Made by a program: the position numbers and the translations under genes
Part shown: in pieces, positions 44,885 through 53,283 of the stretch
Layout of the letters: each line of letters opens with the position of its first letter
How positions within the stretch are numbered: position 1 is the stretch's first letter
Notes under the pieces: generated by a model
What the model was told of the DNA's origin: nothing
Databases searched by the model: none
The model's input: only the letters and a program-made list of their open reading frames with translations
Origin: Leptospira sp. WS39.C2
GTDB lineage: Bacteria; Spirochaetota; Leptospiria; Leptospirales; Leptospiraceae
DNA length: 64,000 bases
Assembly (NCBI RefSeq): GCF_040833965.1
Contig: NZ_CP162142.1
Location: forward strand, 3,082,001 to 3,146,000
Reading direction: 5' to 3'

Positions 44885-45625
44885 TCACTTATCAAAAGAC
44901 CCGGATACTTCACCTCTATTCGGGTTTTTCTTTTCCCACTCGTCTTTCCATCGAAGCCAATCCATTCCAAGTTCTGATTCAAAATAAGATTCCACAGCTT
45001 CTAAAGTTAAAAAAACATCGTAATTGATTTCAAAAGATGTGAAGTTCTTCCGATTCGAAGTAATCAATCGCATACGAAACAATTCCATTAATTCCAATCG
45101 AAAGGTATTAAACATAGATTCGACATTCCAATTGGAATGGGAAAAAAACTTTTCCACAGCATACGTAAAAATATGATCAGCAGATAAAAAAGAAAACTCA
45201 ATAGAATCCTTTGCAATTTCGACAAACAAATTTTCCCATAAATCAGCGAGGGTACTTTCTTTTGTTTTGCAATCATACGCTTGGCAAATGGAAGTTCCAT
45301 AAAATGAAAAATTTTGGCTTTTGGGATCTCCAGTAAATATTGGATGGATCATACAACCTATCCTTTGTTTGGTGTCATCTACATAACCCAAAAAGGGACA
45401 ATTATAGGTCATTTCATCTTTTTTTGGGATATGGGCTTCTTTTGTTTCCCTATCTTTTCGATACATAGGGAAAGAATGCCTAACTTCAAAGTTTACTGTT
45501 TTTTTAAATTCAGTGGTACGATCTAAAAGTAGGTTTTTATATTCGGATGTATTGAGTTTTAGATTAAATAGTCCACAACAAGCACCGCAGGAAACATTCC
45601 CTCGGTTTGGATGGCACAAACTCAA
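44885..45625 (-). CDS. cysteine-cluster (YkgJ-type) protein
   Basis: 246 residues. Cysteines are grouped as SCGACCGLF near the N-terminus, YNCPFLGY and RIGCMIHP in the middle, and ICQAYDC, the layout of YkgJ/Fe-S or zinc-chelating CxxCxxC families. The C-terminal half is helical, without metal ligands. It is the last gene of the sigma-CHAT operon, overlapping the CHAT stop by 4 bp. Metal, redox sensing or modification of a partner are possible; none is shown. Its 3' end carries the opposing terminator. Confidence 0.75.
   Translation of the reverse strand: MSLCHPNRGNVSCGACCGLFNLKLNTSEYKNLLLDRTTEFKKTVNFEVRHSFPMYRKDRETKEAHIPKKDEMTYNCPFLGYVDDTKQRIGCMIHPIFTGDPKSQNFSFYGTSICQAYDCKTKESTLADLWENLFVEIAKDSIEFSFLSADHIFTYAVEKFFSHSNWNVESMFNTFRLELMELFRMRLITSNRKNFTSFEINYDVFLTLEAVESYFESELGMDWLRWKDEWEKKNPNRGEVSGSFDK
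44899..44929 (+). terminator. Rho-independent terminator of the phasin-like gene
   Basis: ACCCGGATA pairs with TATTCGGGT (one G-U) around a nine-base loop, followed by a T-tract (44925-44929, then CTTTT). It lies 21 bp after the phasin stop and inside the last codons of the convergent cysteine-cluster gene. Confidence 0.8.
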
Positions 45626-47439
45626 TTCTGTTTGGCTCCAAGAACAAATGGAATGAGTCCATTGAATACAAGTTCCAATTCACCAGTTTCTTTTTTTTCT
45701 TTAAAGTAAGTTTGAAAAGGAATGACCATTTTACGGCTTTCGTGTAACAAAACTAAGTTGCTTTTATGAAAAGATAATTGTTCTAGAATTTTTTCTCTAG
45801 ATCCATGAGATGCAGGGTAAAGGTAGGATGGTTTGATCCCTTTAAAATAAAAATGTGGGTTATTATTTTCCGAAACAAGTAAGATACTAATCCTTTCTAA
45901 TTCCGCAAATTCTAATAACATATTCTCTAAAAAAAACTGGAAGATGATTTGGTATGATTCAAGTTCTTCAGAATTGATATCACCTTGTTCCCAAATCTCC
46001 AACCATGCTAAAATTTTAAATATTGTTTCCTTTTGTTCATGCAAAACAGGGAGTGCAGTATCAAAAATACTAGTGATTTTTAATTTTTGAAAATCCCATA
46101 CACAACTATATACAAGTTCCCACCACTTACGAAGAGTAACAGCATCATCCAAATTATTAGGGATGGATTTATTCATAGCATGTGACGTATGATCACTGAA
46201 TACAATCATTCCCACCACTTGGCTAATAGATTCGAATAAACGAATCAAATTGATAAGATTTGTTTTATCAATGGATTTGGATTTGTTTAAATTACTACAT
46301 CTCGAATAAGCAGTGGCAATGGGTGTTGGATAAAATTCCAATACAGCCGTAGGGTTTAAAATTTTTGCTGAATGGAAATTCCTACGTTCTTTCGCAAACA
46401 TAGAAAAATCAGGATTTCCATACAAAGAATAGTTGGCCCAAGTTAAATCATTGGCATGGTAATTCCGTCTCGCAAATTCTTTAGAAAGGTATAAAGACTC
46501 ACCCACAGATTTATCTGAAAACAAATACGTATAAAATCTTACAGTAAAGTCGATCGTTCTTTCATTATCCAAAATTTCCCAATTAGTTCCAACAAATGTT
46601 TTGATCCCTGCAGTTAAAAAAGCACCTGCATACTGGTTTAAAATATTGGTATTGAGTTTTTTTCCAGCTGATTTTGCCGACATACAAGAGTTAGAGAAAA
46701 CTAAATCTGTATCAATACCTGTAGATTTGATTTCTCTCGCTTTTAAAACTTTGCCATCGGATAATAACCATCCATTTTCAAGAGAATCATCTGAAAAGTG
46801 TAAGTGTCCAGAATAATGGATGATGTGTTTATCTTTTATAAGAGATAATAACTTGAGTTTGGTGACTTGTTTCCCGCCAATGAATTCTAATTCTAGAAGG
46901 TGGTTTGGTACTTTTTGGCTTAAAACAGAAAATAAAACCTCTCCTTCTTTTTGCGCATGTGGCAAATCTTCCGTTGGATCTGCAATGATGAGCATCTTAA
47001 TTTTACGATTTTCTTTATGGGTGGAACGATGTAAGCCACCTCGTATGGTTTTTCCAATTCGAAATTTGTCAGATAAAAAACTATTTCCATCATGTAATAA
47101 TTCCCAAGGGACAAGTGCCAAAGTTGGATCGATATTAAAATGGATACTTAGTTTGTTTGTATTTTTTAATTTTTCAATGATAGATGTTGGGAAAAACTGT
47201 TGGTAAAACGTTTCTCCGAGTACCTTCAAATCTTGTAAGATATCTACGTTTAAAATTTGGTTTGGTTTGGATAAAACAGATTGGGAAACGTGGACAAGTC
47301 GTTCCACTTCACTCAAATATTCTAAAATTAAATCATCGTCTAACGTAGATTGAATATGGGATTCTTCCACAGGAAGATTATCTTCCAAAACATTGAAGAT
47401 ATTTACATTACCTACGCGATCAATGATGAGAGAAAGCAT
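45622..47439 (-). CDS. CHAT-domain caspase-like protease with C-terminal module
   Basis: 605 residues, no signal peptide. The CHAT domain spans about 60-350: LALVPWELLHDG, RIGKTIRGG, KMLIIADPTEDLPHA, then catalytic His212 in HYSGHLHF and Cys252 in VFSNSCMS, with AGAFLTAGIKTFVGTNWEI and WANYSLYGNPDF closing. Both catalytic residues are present. Residues 365-470 (YPTPIATAYSRCSN, LINLIRLFESISQVVGMIVF) resemble a helical module attached to several bacterial signalling or effector proteins; I cannot name it. Target unknown. ATG with GGGAG upstream, 12 bp after the preceding gene. Confidence 0.87.
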   Translation of the reverse strand: MLSLIIDRVGNVNIFNVLEDNLPVEESHIQSTLDDDLILEYLSEVERLVHVSQSVLSKPNQILNVDILQDLKVLGETFYQQFFPTSIIEKLKNTNKLSIHFNIDPTLALVPWELLHDGNSFLSDKFRIGKTIRGGLHRSTHKENRKIKMLIIADPTEDLPHAQKEGEVLFSVLSQKVPNHLLELEFIGGKQVTKLKLLSLIKDKHIIHYSGHLHFSDDSLENGWLLSDGKVLKAREIKSTGIDTDLVFSNSCMSAKSAGKKLNTNILNQYAGAFLTAGIKTFVGTNWEILDNERTIDFTVRFYTYLFSDKSVGESLYLSKEFARRNYHANDLTWANYSLYGNPDFSMFAKERRNFHSAKILNPTAVLEFYPTPIATAYSRCSNLNKSKSIDKTNLINLIRLFESISQVVGMIVFSDHTSHAMNKSIPNNLDDAVTLRKWWELVYSCVWDFQKLKITSIFDTALPVLHEQKETIFKILAWLEIWEQGDINSEELESYQIIFQFFLENMLLEFAELERISILLVSENNNPHFYFKGIKPSYLYPASHGSREKILEQLSFHKSNLVLLHESRKMVIPFQTYFKEKKETGELELVFNGLIPFVLGAKQN

Positions 47440-47451
47440 TCTCCCATGAAA

Positions 47452-48162
47452 CTATCCAAGGAGAATGGACAAGTCAAACGATTTTGAAAGGTTAGGTCCT
47501 ACAAACTCTATGGTGTAACTACCTGGGGTTAACCCCGAAAAACTAGCACTTCCATCCAAATTGATTTTGTTGGAAAGGATGAACCTTCCATCCCTGCGTA
47601 AATTCACCTGTTGGAAACTTGCTGTCCCTTCTGCTTTTACAGAGAGATAAACTTCCCCTTCGTTTTCTTTTACAATTTGGTAATAGAACTTTTGGTTTTC
47701 TTTTGTTGTTTCTTCAAAAATGACGGAACTTGTATCTTTTGACCGAACATCAGCAGAAGTGGAACGCATCATTGGTGCAAGCTCCATACTCTCTCGGATT
47801 TGGAAAGACTCAATGAGGCTGTCGATCACACGGATTCCAGATTGTGTTAGGCGGATGATGAGGTTGTCTTTTGCTTCAGGGGCAGATAAATTTTTACGTG
47901 TATATTCTTTCAGATATTCAGGGAAAGGGAGTTGTGCACGGTGAACAGTGTTTTCCGCTTTTTGTAAGGCAAGTGTTTCTGCAAAAGTACCTTCTTTAGA
48001 AACTTCCTTTCTCAATTCAGCAAAAAAGGATTCTTCACAGAACCAATATGCCTCCCATAGGTCTGGGTGATCTTGCAACTCAGCCTCACTAGGATAATCA
48101 CCTTTCAGGAATAATCCCCGAGCGATTTCCAATGATTCTGCGTTAAAGTCCTGATTTTCCAT
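47452..48162 (-). CDS. putative sigma-factor partner with C-terminal beta-sandwich
   Basis: 236 residues, cytoplasmic. The N-terminal 110 residues are helical and acidic (DYPSEAELQDHPDLWEAYWF); the middle is a linker rich in Ser/Thr/Asp (MMRSTSADVRSKDTSSVIF). The C-terminal 85 residues are beta-rich and end in SASFSGLTPGSYTIEF, like carboxypeptidase-regulatory or PEGA-type folds. Position right after the sigma gene is where anti-sigma factors usually lie, but no membrane helix or zinc motif is present. A strong GGAGG site precedes the ATG. The linker would be an accessible substrate for the neighbouring protease (inference). Confidence 0.65.
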   Translation of the reverse strand: MENQDFNAESLEIARGLFLKGDYPSEAELQDHPDLWEAYWFCEESFFAELRKEVSKEGTFAETLALQKAENTVHRAQLPFPEYLKEYTRKNLSAPEAKDNLIIRLTQSGIRVIDSLIESFQIRESMELAPMMRSTSADVRSKDTSSVIFEETTKENQKFYYQIVKENEGEVYLSVKAEGTASFQQVNLRRDGRFILSNKINLDGSASFSGLTPGSYTIEFVGPNLSKSFDLSILLG

Positions 48163-48198
48163 GTGGCCCCTCCACGATGTATTGTATGACGAAGGAAA

Positions 48199-49116
48199 TC
48201 ACGGCTCTCCCGCTACAGAATGCATTTTTTTTTGTATTTTTTCGAGTACCCGGAGGAGGGTCACGCTCACGCCACCTTCGGAAATCCCTAAGATTCGCGC
48301 AATTTCACGGTATGGGGTGCGAACAAGGAAGTGTCCTTTTTGTTTTTTCTCGATCAGTTTTTTTCGCTGTTCGTACTTCTTCGTAAGTGCATGGTCCAAT
48401 CGTTCTTTATAATATTGTGCTTCAACACTATCTCCTTGGGCCTTTTGTTTCTTTTGTTCCTTCAAATCGAGAATATTCAAATACAAGGAAGTGATTTTAT
48501 CTTCCATTTTGAGGTTATCTTCTTCTCGGTTGGACAAATCCTCTCGGAGTTTCAAAATTTCTGCGCGAATCTCCTCTTCAGGTCGTTTTGTTTTTTCCGC
48601 AACATACAACAATTCATCAGGCTCAAGGTGAAGGTAATAAACGAACGACAATTTAAACACGATTCGATTTTCCATCTTGATTGTGGAAAGTACGGATTGG
48701 AATTGATCAGAAACGTCTACCGCATGTGCGAGTGCATCAGCACGTCTGTCTGGTTCGTCTTCGATGGTGCTATACTCTTTTCCCTCTTGGTTGACCTTGG
48801 AGACTGTTTGGGTTTTCACTTCCCGTTTGGTGCGCTGCCAGTCGATGAGTAGGTTTCGTAGTACAGAAAAAAACCAAGTTTTGAAACTGGATTTTCCTAC
48901 AAAACTTTTGAACCGTTTCCCAGACTTCAATCGTTCAAAAGCGTATATATAATAATCGGAAGCATCATCTTCCGTTAGATGGAAAACTCGAATGGGGAAA
49001 TTATAAATATCTTGAGAATAAAAATCAAAAAACTTTTCTAGGGCTTTTTCGTTCCCTGTCCCACATTCCTTGACAAGTTCTAAAATTTCTTCGGTCGAAT
49101 AAGAAGCCTGATTCAT
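48199..49116 (-). CDS. long sigma-70-family (ECF-like) factor
   Basis: 305 residues against about 190 for typical ECF factors. Region 2 is at about 18-95 (ALEKFFDFYSQDIYNF, FKTWFFSVLRNLLIDWQRTK), and region 4 is at the C-terminus (TPYREIARILGISEGGVSVT then LLRVLEKIQ). Between them lies an insertion of about 110 residues with a coiled coil (EEIRAEILKLREDLSNREED; LNILDLKEQKKQKAQG). The insertion may bind the partner protein. First gene of the four-gene leftward operon, 45 bp from the divergent M23 peptidase gene. Confidence 0.85.
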   Translation of the reverse strand: MNQASYSTEEILELVKECGTGNEKALEKFFDFYSQDIYNFPIRVFHLTEDDASDYYIYAFERLKSGKRFKSFVGKSSFKTWFFSVLRNLLIDWQRTKREVKTQTVSKVNQEGKEYSTIEDEPDRRADALAHAVDVSDQFQSVLSTIKMENRIVFKLSFVYYLHLEPDELLYVAEKTKRPEEEIRAEILKLREDLSNREEDNLKMEDKITSLYLNILDLKEQKKQKAQGDSVEAQYYKERLDHALTKKYEQRKKLIEKKQKGHFLVRTPYREIARILGISEGGVSVTLLRVLEKIQKKMHSVAGEP

Positions 49117-49161
49117 AAACTACTTTCCTAAAAAAGAACCCAAGTAAAGACTTCTAATAAC

Positions 49162-50076
49162 ATGAAAGGTATTGTTGTCATTTTAACTCTTCTGGCAAGT
49201 TTTATTTTCGCTGAGGGACAAAAGTCCGAAGGGAAACTTGGATTTATATGGCCGATCCAAGGATTGGAACTATCTTCTCTCATCACAAGTACGTTTGGCG
49301 AATCGAGAAAAGACCACTTTCATAATGGATTAGACATTTCTTCTGTACAACAACCCGTTCGGTCCATGGGTGACGGATTTATTTTATACTCGCGTTATGC
49401 GGAAGATAACCCTTTTGAAGACGAAAGGGGTTCAGGAAATATTGTTTGGATTGCACATAAAAATGGTTATGTGAGCGGATATTACCACTTAGGTGGTTCC
49501 CGTAACGAACTTGTGAAAAACCAAAAACAGGTAAAAGCTGGTGACACGATTGGAATCTCTGGAAATACAGGTCACTCCACAGGTGGACACTTACACTTTG
49601 TTTTAGGAAAGGATTTTGGGAAAACCCTTCTCGACCCTCTCTCCTATTTACCAGCCGTGGAAGATACCATGCCTCCACAAGTTGCAAATTTATTCATACA
49701 TGTGGGAGAAAATTATACCAATTTGAATGATGGCGACAACATCAATGTATCAAAGGCATTCCCACTAACAGTGAGCATCATCGATGGTGGGATTAAAAAT
49801 AGCCAACGAAGAGGTATAAAAGAAGTGAAATACCTATTTAATGGTGAAGTTTATAAAAAAGCAAATTTTGAATCGTTGCAGTTTGATGGTTCCAAATGGA
49901 AAACAAAAGATGGATTAAGTTTTGATGATCTATTTTTCAAAGATCGATATTTGGTCGGAGTTTTGAATTTAAAAGCAGGTGAAAATACAATTAAAGTCCA
50001 AACCAAAGACTTTTATGGCCACGAAGCAGAAAGGAATTTTAGTATCAACATCACAAGAATTAGTGGGGGAAATTAA
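49162..50076 (+). CDS. exported M23 (LytM) peptidase
   Basis: 304 residues. Signal peptide MKGIVVILTLLASFIFAEG, then an M23 domain: TSTFGESRKDHFHNGLDI supplies the H-x-x-x-D zinc ligands and TGHSTGGHLHFVLG the H-x-H; YYHLGG is also conserved. The C-terminal 130 residues are beta-rich (Ig-like: DNINVSKAFPLTVSIIDGGI; GVLNLKAGENTIKVQTKDF). Acts on peptidoglycan cross-links or as an activator of amidases. Single gene, divergent from the sigma operon. Confidence 0.88.
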   Translation: MKGIVVILTLLASFIFAEGQKSEGKLGFIWPIQGLELSSLITSTFGESRKDHFHNGLDISSVQQPVRSMGDGFILYSRYAEDNPFEDERGSGNIVWIAHKNGYVSGYYHLGGSRNELVKNQKQVKAGDTIGISGNTGHSTGGHLHFVLGKDFGKTLLDPLSYLPAVEDTMPPQVANLFIHVGENYTNLNDGDNINVSKAFPLTVSIIDGGIKNSQRRGIKEVKYLFNGEVYKKANFESLQFDGSKWKTKDGLSFDDLFFKDRYLVGVLNLKAGENTIKVQTKDFYGHEAERNFSINITRISGGN

Positions 50077-50201
50077 TCCCACCACAATTCGAAATTTTTT
50101 TTGTTCACATGCGGTTGGTTAAGATTTAGTTTCGCAAAACAAACAGATTCTTAATCATTCCGATATCCTTTTATGAATTTCACTTCCTTGTATTCCCATC
50201 G

Positions 50202-52091
50202 TTATTCATAAATGGATTTGATTTCGCTTTTATACTTTTCCGTGATCACGTGACGTTTGAGTGATAACTTGGCCGTGAGTTCATCTCCTACTTCAAAGGG
50301 TTTTGGAATCACAATCACTCCCACAACCCTTTCAAATGATTTAAATCCAGTTTGCGCATTGATTTTTGATTTAATTTCGGATTCTATTTTTTGGATCACT
50401 TCCTTTTCTTTCCAAAATTCATTTCCTGGCAAAGTTTCAAATCGATTGAGATTGGGATAAATCAGTGCACTTAAGAATTTTTGGTCTTGGCCTACAACCA
50501 TACATTGGTCAATCCATTCCGATTCTAAAATTTTTGATTCAATTGGGACAGGCTCCACATTTTCTCCACCTAACAACACGATGGTTTCTTTGGAACGACC
50601 AACAATTCTTAAGTTGTGATTCGATGTAAAAAGTCCAAGATCACCTGTATTTAGCCAACCGGACACCAATACTTTGTTAGTTGCTTCCTCGTTTTTATAA
50701 TAACCGGCCATCACTTGTTTTCCTTTTACATGGATTTCGCCCTTACGACCATATACAAATTTTCCAATTTCCGTATCGAGAAAAACCTCACCTGTTTGCA
50801 AATCCACAAGGCGTAGTTCTGTTTTAGGAAATATTTTTCCAACAGAACCTGGAATGATTTCTTCAAACGTACGCATAGCAAGTACAGGAGCCGTCTCTGT
50901 CATTCCATACCCTTCCAATACAGGAATCCCAATCATATTAAAGAACTCGTCTACATGAAATGGAAGAGCACCACCCCCCGAACACGAACCACGAAGTTCA
51001 CCACCTGTAGCCTTGCGGATTTTTGATAAAACTAAAAAATCAAATAGGAAATGAGGAATACTCACTAAAAAGAATCGAAACAAATGATAAACGAAACGGA
51101 TCATTTGTTTCCAAATGACAACTGGATGGATATCAAGTACATTCCCAGTGATGACTTGTCTCGAATGGAAAAAACGTTTGGCAAAAAACATAGAAATTTG
51201 AAACATCTTCTGTTTCACTTTTGAAGATTTATTCAATGTTCCTAAGATTCCAGAATATATACTTTCCCACAAACGTGGGGCAGATGCCATAAAATTTGGT
51301 TTCACAAATTTCAAATCTTCTTTGAGTGTGCGAACACTGCTATAGTATGTACATGCTCCGTAAGACAAACTAAAGATTTCAAAAATACGTTCGAAGATAT
51401 GCCAAATCGGTAATATCGAAAGTGTTTTGTCACCTTTTTTCAAACTAAGTGGTAAATTACTAAGTTGGAACATTATATTTCCATGAGTTAACATCACTCC
51501 TTTGGGAGTACCCGTTGTCCCAGAAGTATAAATCATTGTGAATAAATCAGAATCTTTTATTGTATGATTCAAAAACAAATCATCTGATGAGTTTTTTGTT
51601 CTTTTCTGGATGCCAATAGAAACTAACTCTTGCAAGGTTTTGATTTTCAATTTCCTTGAGTTGAGTTCTGAGTTTTGTTTGGGTGGATAAAACAAAATGA
51701 TCTCTTTCAGAAATTCCAAATCTTTTTCCAAACGGATTACTTTTTCAAATACTGAAAAATTTTCGACAAAAAGCACTTTCGATTCGGAATGATTGAGAAT
51801 GTATAAAATATCTTGGTCAGTTACATCTGATGCCCTTGGTACATCTATGGCACCGAGAATGGTTGTGGCAATACTGGTTTGAATCCACTCATACGAATTG
51901 TCTGCAAAAATCGCAACTTTATCCCTTTCCGAGACTATTTCGCTTAAACCCGTTGCCAAATTTTTTGCATCAACTAACAATTCATCATACGTTTTGAATT
52001 GGTAAACACCAGATCCCATTCGTGTTCCAAATGCATTTTTGTGCCCAAAACGTTTGGGGAGATCTAAATAAAAGTCTATCATGGTTCGCAT
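50202..52091 (-). CDS. long-chain acyl-CoA synthetase (AMP-forming)
   Basis: 629 residues. YTSGTTGTPKGVMLTHGN is the ATP-binding motif, PILEGYGMTETAPVLAM and NTGDLGLFTSNHNLRIVGR are the adenylate motifs, followed by KETIVLLGGENVEPVPIE. A membrane-active hydrophobic tract at about residues 320-350 (VYHLFRFFLVSIPHFLFDFL) fits peripheral attachment. Activates fatty acids for beta-oxidation and lipid synthesis, the main carbon supply in Leptospira. FadD-like by length and motifs; several paralogs are expected in such genomes. Confidence 0.9.
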   Translation of the reverse strand: MRTMIDFYLDLPKRFGHKNAFGTRMGSGVYQFKTYDELLVDAKNLATGLSEIVSERDKVAIFADNSYEWIQTSIATTILGAIDVPRASDVTDQDILYILNHSESKVLFVENFSVFEKVIRLEKDLEFLKEIILFYPPKQNSELNSRKLKIKTLQELVSIGIQKRTKNSSDDLFLNHTIKDSDLFTMIYTSGTTGTPKGVMLTHGNIMFQLSNLPLSLKKGDKTLSILPIWHIFERIFEIFSLSYGACTYYSSVRTLKEDLKFVKPNFMASAPRLWESIYSGILGTLNKSSKVKQKMFQISMFFAKRFFHSRQVITGNVLDIHPVVIWKQMIRFVYHLFRFFLVSIPHFLFDFLVLSKIRKATGGELRGSCSGGGALPFHVDEFFNMIGIPVLEGYGMTETAPVLAMRTFEEIIPGSVGKIFPKTELRLVDLQTGEVFLDTEIGKFVYGRKGEIHVKGKQVMAGYYKNEEATNKVLVSGWLNTGDLGLFTSNHNLRIVGRSKETIVLLGGENVEPVPIESKILESEWIDQCMVVGQDQKFLSALIYPNLNRFETLPGNEFWKEKEVIQKIESEIKSKINAQTGFKSFERVVGVIVIPKPFEVGDELTAKLSLKRHVITEKYKSEIKSIYE

Positions 52092-52162
52092 TTCTATTCC
52101 TCTTTAATAGAGGAGAGTAACCGATAGAAAATCTTTTGTCGTCCTCTAGAATTCTTTGAGAC

Positions 52163-53278
52163 TTATGTTTCTTGTGAATTTGATTGTTTGGATTGTTTTC
52201 GGAAATCGGTTGGTGTCACTCCCACTTTCTCCAAAAAAACTCGATTGAATGTAGATTTAGAATTAAAACCAACCGAATCGGCTATTGACAAAATTGTACG
52301 TTCCGTAGGTTCCAATAAATAACGTTTTGCCTCTTCGATTCTATATTGATTGATGTATTGGTAAAATCCAAACCCATATCGTTTATGAAAATATTCGGAC
52401 AATTGCCCTGATTTTACACCGACAAGCTCCGCAAGTTTCGAAAGGTTTAAGTCTTCATCACAAAAAACTTTTTCCTGCATTAATTCATAAAGTGATTGGT
52501 CGATTGTCTCAAGTGGTAACGAAACCAGTTTAGATTTTTCGTATTTGTTTTTTTGAATATTATCACGAACATCAGAAACAAAAGGTTCCCAAAGTTCTCT
52601 AGTGAAAAAATAAAAGTACATTAGAATTGGAAGGAGGTAAGCACTTAATTTCCGAAACAGTGGAATTTGGAATCCAAACCCAATACTTCCAATTAGTAAA
52701 TCAATCCAAATCAAAAGGATAAAAACTAATGAATAAATCGCTCTTTTGGTGAAGAAGACCGACAAACGAACGTTTGGAATCCATTCCCTTATTAAAAAAA
52801 TTCCCACCGAAATCAAAATTGAAAGTTTGATCCCAAAATTAAGACCAGTAAGGATCGCACCATACTCCGAATGGGAAAGCAGATCTAATGTTGTCAATTT
52901 TCCAGAGTAGGAACTTTGGTAATATGGTATTAAAAATACCACTGAAACCAATGAAGGTAAAAAGGAAATCCAATGGACGTTGATATCTTTTTCTAGAAAT
53001 AAATATTCTAAATAATAATACAAAAAAGAAGCAGATAAAAAAACAAAGGGAATGTGGATAAAAACAATAGATGGAAAATAAAGATAAAACCGAGTAAACA
53101 TAAAGGCTCCGGTTAACAACCATAAACCTGTTGAAAACAAAACAAAGGACCAAAGTAAGTCTGATATTTTACGGTGATTGACTAAATTGGATAAAGACCA
53201 GATGATACAAAAGATGGCACCGGAGCCCATCCACAAAAATTCTAATAATAAAGTGAGTGAAATGGATTCTGTTCCCAC
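52163..53278 (-). CDS. membrane-anchored AraC-family regulator
   Basis: 371 residues. The N-terminal 245 residues hold about seven membrane helices (e.g. FLWMGSGAIFCIIWSL; SIVFIHIPFVFLSASFLYYY); the C-terminal 110 carry two helix-turn-helix motifs, LAELVGVKSGQLSEYFHKRY and ILSIADSVGFNSKSTFNRVF, with FRKQS at the end. This architecture suggests sensing in the membrane and direct DNA binding. It ends 71 bp before the acyl-CoA synthetase gene on the same strand, so it may control that gene; inferred. Confidence 0.87.
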   Translation of the reverse strand: MGTESISLTLLLEFLWMGSGAIFCIIWSLSNLVNHRKISDLLWSFVLFSTGLWLLTGAFMFTRFYLYFPSIVFIHIPFVFLSASFLYYYLEYLFLEKDINVHWISFLPSLVSVVFLIPYYQSSYSGKLTTLDLLSHSEYGAILTGLNFGIKLSILISVGIFLIREWIPNVRLSVFFTKRAIYSLVFILLIWIDLLIGSIGFGFQIPLFRKLSAYLLPILMYFYFFTRELWEPFVSDVRDNIQKNKYEKSKLVSLPLETIDQSLYELMQEKVFCDEDLNLSKLAELVGVKSGQLSEYFHKRYGFGFYQYINQYRIEEAKRYLLEPTERTILSIADSVGFNSKSTFNRVFLEKVGVTPTDFRKQSKQSNSQET

Positions 53279-53283
53279 AGAAT

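Noticed and set aside
48331..48852. 173-codon open frame on + strand
   Set aside because: Antisense to the sigma factor; Phe/Cys-rich shadow without domain or ribosome site.
50063..50102. Terminator after the M23 peptidase gene
   Set aside because: GTGGG/CCCAC stem is short and the T-run starts 12 bases after it; too weak to call.
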